From Pseudonocardia oceani (GTDB taxonomy: Bacteria; Actinomycetota; Actinomycetes; Mycobacteriales; Pseudonocardiaceae), in assembly GCF_019263585.2 (NCBI RefSeq), contig NZ_JADQDF010000001.1:2418001-2482000 (forward strand): 64,000 nucleotides of DNA, read 5' to 3'. Below, in pieces: positions 61,843 to 64,000 of the stretch. A program made the translations under genes and the position numbers. Each line of letters opens with the position of its first letter. Positions within the stretch are counted from its first letter, which is position 1. Under the pieces are notes generated by a model. It had not been told where the DNA came from. It made no database searches and saw nothing but the letters and a program-made list of their open reading frames with translations.

Positions 61843-62835
61843 CTAGAAGAGGTGGTTCTTGCCGCCGAAGACCTCGCTGACCGAGTCGTCGGTGAAGATT
61901 CGGCGGATGGAGTCGGCGAGCAGCGGGGCGCAGGACACGACGTCGATCGTGGGCGGGGCACCCGGGCGGAGCGGGATGGTGTCGGTGACGACGATCCGCT
62001 CGAACGGCGACGCCGCGAGGTTCTCGTAGGCCCGCCCGCTGAACACCGCATGCGTCGCCGCGGCGAACACCCGCCGCGCACCCGCCCGCGCGACCGCCTC
62101 GCCCGCGGCGCGCAGCGTGCCCGCGGTGTCGATGATGTCATCGACGATGATCGCGGTCTTCCCCCGGACGTCCCCGATCACCTGGTTGATCTCGGCGACC
62201 TGCTGCGCGGGACGCTCCTTGTCCAGGATGGCCAGACCGGCACCCATCCGGGTCGCGAACTGCTTGTTCAACTTCACCCGACCAGCGTCCGGCGCCACGA
62301 CCACCAGATCGTCGTCCAACCCCGCGAAGTGGTCCGCCAACATCATCAGCGCCGTCATGTGGTCGACCGGGATCCCGAAAAACCCCTGCAGCTGACCTGC
62401 GTGCAGGTCCATGGTCAGCACCCGGTCCACGCCGACCGCCTCGAGCGTGCGCGCGACCATCCGCGCCGAAATAGGCTCCCGCGGGGCGGACTTCTTGTCC
62501 TGCCGCGAATAGCCGTACCAGGGAGTCACCGCGATCACCCGGTGGGCGCTGGCACCGACCGCCGCGTCGACCATGACCAGCAGCTCCAGCAGCGCGTCGT
62601 TGGCGTTGACCCCGGCGGCCGGGTTGGCGCACATGGGCTGGACGAGGAACACGTCCGCACCGCGGATCGACTCCTCGTACCGGCAATACACCTCGTCGTT
62701 GGAGAAGGTCTTGAGCGTGATCGGGCCGAGATCGACACCGAGCTGGCGGGCGATCCCCTCGGCCAGGACGGGATTCGCCCGACCGGAGAACAGCATCAGC
62801 CGCTTGTCGTAGCCCCGCTGTAGCGACGCCGTCAT
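61843..62835 (-). CDS. prs: Ribose-phosphate pyrophosphokinase, copy B
   Basis: 330 aa, amino-acid identical to copy A at 46038, same ribosome site and same motifs (YSRQDKK, VDDIIDTAGTL). Ends TAG instead of TAA, with a synonymous change in the penultimate Leu codon. Downstream it meets the luciferase-like operon instead of the att-scar region. Confidence 0.92.
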   Translation of the reverse strand: MTASLQRGYDKRLMLFSGRANPVLAEGIARQLGVDLGPITLKTFSNDEVYCRYEESIRGADVFLVQPMCANPAAGVNANDALLELLVMVDAAVGASAHRVIAVTPWYGYSRQDKKSAPREPISARMVARTLEAVGVDRVLTMDLHAGQLQGFFGIPVDHMTALMMLADHFAGLDDDLVVVAPDAGRVKLNKQFATRMGAGLAILDKERPAQQVAEINQVIGDVRGKTAIIVDDIIDTAGTLRAAGEAVARAGARRVFAAATHAVFSGRAYENLAASPFERIVVTDTIPLRPGAPPTIDVVSCAPLLADSIRRIFTDDSVSEVFGGKNHLF

Positions 62836-63876
62836 GGGTCCACCTTTCGTGGAGGTAGTGGAAGAACCGCGGTGGATCAGCCCGTGGGCGCGCCCTGGGC
62901 GATCGCGTCGTCGATCGCCCAGGCGCGCGGCATCCCGGCCCGTGCCCCGACCGTGCCGACCGAGAGCGAGGCCGCCGCCACGCCGCGCGCGCCGGCCTCG
63001 AACACGGTGGCGCCGGCGGCCAGTGCCACCGCGAGCACCCCGTTGAAGGTGTCACCCGCGCCCGTGGTGTCCCGGACGTCCGCGGGCGGAGCGGGCAGGG
63101 ACGTCGCCTGCTGCTCGGGGTCGATGACCAGCACACCGTCGCCGCCGAGGGTCACCACGACAGGCGCGCCCGTCCGTGCGGCCACCGCGGCCGCCATCTC
63201 CGGCACGGTCGTCCTCTCCGGATCGATCGCACCGGTCTCGAGCAGCGCGTACAGGTCGCGCAGCTCGGACCGGTTGGGGGTGACGACCGGGCCGAGCCCG
63301 AGCAGGTCCACCAGCCCGGGGGCCACCGGGGCCGGGTTGAGCACGCACGCCAGCCCGTGCGCCACCGCGGTCTCCACCGCTGCGGCCACCGCGTCCGCCG
63401 GAATCTCGGTGCTGACCAGCACACAGCCCGCCCAGTCCGCCGAGCGCGCCACGGCCTTGCGCACCGCCGCCGGGTCCACGGCGGCGTTCGCCCCGGCCCC
63501 CACGGCGATCTGGTTCTCCCCCTGCACGTCGACGACGATCAGGGCGGCGCCGGTGGCGACGCCCTCGAGCACCGCCACGTCGGTGACGTCGATCCCCTCC
63601 GCGCGCAGCTCCGCCAGGGCACCGACCCCGACGTCATCCGCACCCACCGCGCCGCAGTAGCGAACCTCGGCGCCGGCCCGAGCCGCGGCGACCGCCGCGT
63701 TCGCGCCCTTCCCGCCTCCATACCGCTCGACGCCGGGACCGACCACGGTCTCCCCCGGCCCCGGCAGCCGGTCGGTCTGCACCACCAGGTCGACGTTGAC
63801 CGCGCCGACCACCACCACCCGCGGCGTCATGCGACCACCGACGGCGGACACACGAATTCCCGCACCTGGACGGTGG
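61846..63876. repeat. 2.03-kb direct repeat, copy B (prs-rbsK)
   Basis: Partner of 46041-48071, same orientation. Together the two copies bracket a 15.8-kb unit that could be deleted or amplified by homologous recombination. Homology to copy A resumes after the lacI deletion and runs to the window edge. Confidence 0.9.
62877..63830 (-). CDS. rbsK: Ribokinase (PfkB family), copy B
   Basis: 317 aa from ATG 63830, overlapping the lacI-remnant stop as ATGA. Same protein as copy A. PfkB signatures GGKGANAAVAAARAGA and DTTGAGDTFNG intact. Operon with prs copy B, 41 bp downstream. Confidence 0.9.
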   Translation of the reverse strand: MTPRVVVVGAVNVDLVVQTDRLPGPGETVVGPGVERYGGGKGANAAVAAARAGAEVRYCGAVGADDVGVGALAELRAEGIDVTDVAVLEGVATGAALIVVDVQGENQIAVGAGANAAVDPAAVRKAVARSADWAGCVLVSTEIPADAVAAAVETAVAHGLACVLNPAPVAPGLVDLLGLGPVVTPNRSELRDLYALLETGAIDPERTTVPEMAAAVAARTGAPVVVTLGGDGVLVIDPEQQATSLPAPPADVRDTTGAGDTFNGVLAVALAAGATVFEAGARGVAAASLSVGTVGARAGMPRAWAIDDAIAQGAPTG

Positions 63877-63910
63877 TGGGCCGTTTGCGCCTGCGGGCGG
63901 GCTGTGTCAC
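63827..63910 (-). pseudogene. lacI remnant, copy B: 27-codon in-frame fusion of the two ends
   Basis: GTG 63910 opens TQPARRRKRPT and passes directly to TVQVREFVCPPSVVA, then TGA overlapping rbsK. These are the first 12 and last 15 residues of the lacI product seen around copy A; all HTH and sugar-binding sequence is deleted in frame. No repressor function possible, but translation coupling to rbsK is kept. Confidence 0.75.
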
Positions 63911-63954
63911 GTCACGTCCCCTTCGGACTCTCACGTCACGTCCTCTTCGGGCTC
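63907..63954. repeat. 24-bp tandem duplication before lacI copy B
   Basis: TCACGTCACGTCC.CTTCGG.CTC occurs twice, head to tail, with two mismatches. Copy A (near 49710-49733) has it once. It lies between the thuA-like stop and the lacI GTG and may alter coupling. Confidence 0.75.
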
Positions 63955-64000
63955 TCACTGACCTCGGGGACCGCCTGCGGCCCAGGACAGAATCGACGTC
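63955..64000 (-). CDS. ThuA-like protein, copy B, C-terminus only
   Basis: The last 14 codons and TGA are identical to 49734-49779, the end of thuA-like copy A; the gene runs off the right edge. It shows that the duplicated block contains thuA-lacI-rbsK-prs, not only prs-rbsK. Confidence 0.8.
   Translation of the reverse strand, partial: TSILSWAAGGPRGQ

Overview
The window is high-GC actinobacterial DNA: GTG starts are frequent, genes overlap by ATGA or GTGA, and codon use is strongly GC-rich. The BVMO/F420-type/nicotinate gene content and the regulator types fit Pseudonocardiaceae, most likely Pseudonocardia (inference from protein style, no search run). About two thirds is ordinary accessory chromosome. 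From about 44.7 kb to the right edge it is a scarred, repeat-rich mobile region.

Region 1 (1-9.4 kb): an acyl-CoA synthetase-like gene runs off the left edge, followed by a PEBP-family protein, a TetR regulator, two Baeyer-Villiger monooxygenases around an alpha/beta hydrolase, an AcoR-like regulator with a degenerate ATPase, a PEP mutase/isocitrate lyase-family enzyme and small stress-type genes. The BVMO-hydrolase set is a ketone-to-ester-to-alcohol/acid cassette.

Region 2 (9.6-22.2 kb): a complete aerobic nicotinate (maleamate pathway) cluster. It has a MarR regulator, FAD monooxygenase (NicC-like), NiaP-type transporter, three-subunit molybdenum nicotinate hydroxylase with a CoxG-type factor, NicF and NicD. 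These converge on nicE-nicX across a perfect bidirectional terminator. Both operons begin with the same 29-bp element (25/29 identical), a candidate shared promoter/operator.

Region 3 (22.6-41.5 kb): a truncated ROK gene marks a junction. Then come a membrane-anchored cell-wall enzyme of conjugation-element style and a long minus-strand array: csoR, copZ, a secreted copper-type protein, copA, nuoA, a fused NuoB/NuoD-like gene, nuoHJKLMN, DUF6153, DUF305 and a broken BNR-repeat lipoprotein gene. It starts at a palindromic CsoR-type operator. The Nuo part has no NADH module, no NuoC and no NuoI. Its only hydrophilic subunit has no cysteine and carries a His/Met-rich linker. This copper-linked complex I-like membrane arm is the best candidate for an undescribed system here.

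Region 4 (41.5-46 kb): an AfsR-like regulator interrupted by one in-frame amber codon, a truncated tyrosine integrase, and the 3' half of a tRNA-Lys(UUU) gene as an attachment-site scar.

Region 5 (46-64 kb): a prs-rbsK block is directly duplicated (offset 15,805 bp), with its lacI and thuA-like partners. Both lacI copies have internal deletions, and copy A also carries an intact IS3-family element. A luciferase-like monooxygenase gene is duplicated in inverted orientation exactly from its ATG. Between the copies are ribBA, an OYE-type reductase, hydrolase, tautomerase, flavin reductase, TetR, HAD and NIPSNAP genes, plus remnants including two extra 3' ends of prs genes. The functional theme is flavin-dependent catabolism with flavin supply (RibBA) and PRPP supply (RbsK plus Prs). 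LacI-type AACGTT sites lie before the thuA-like and second luciferase-like genes.
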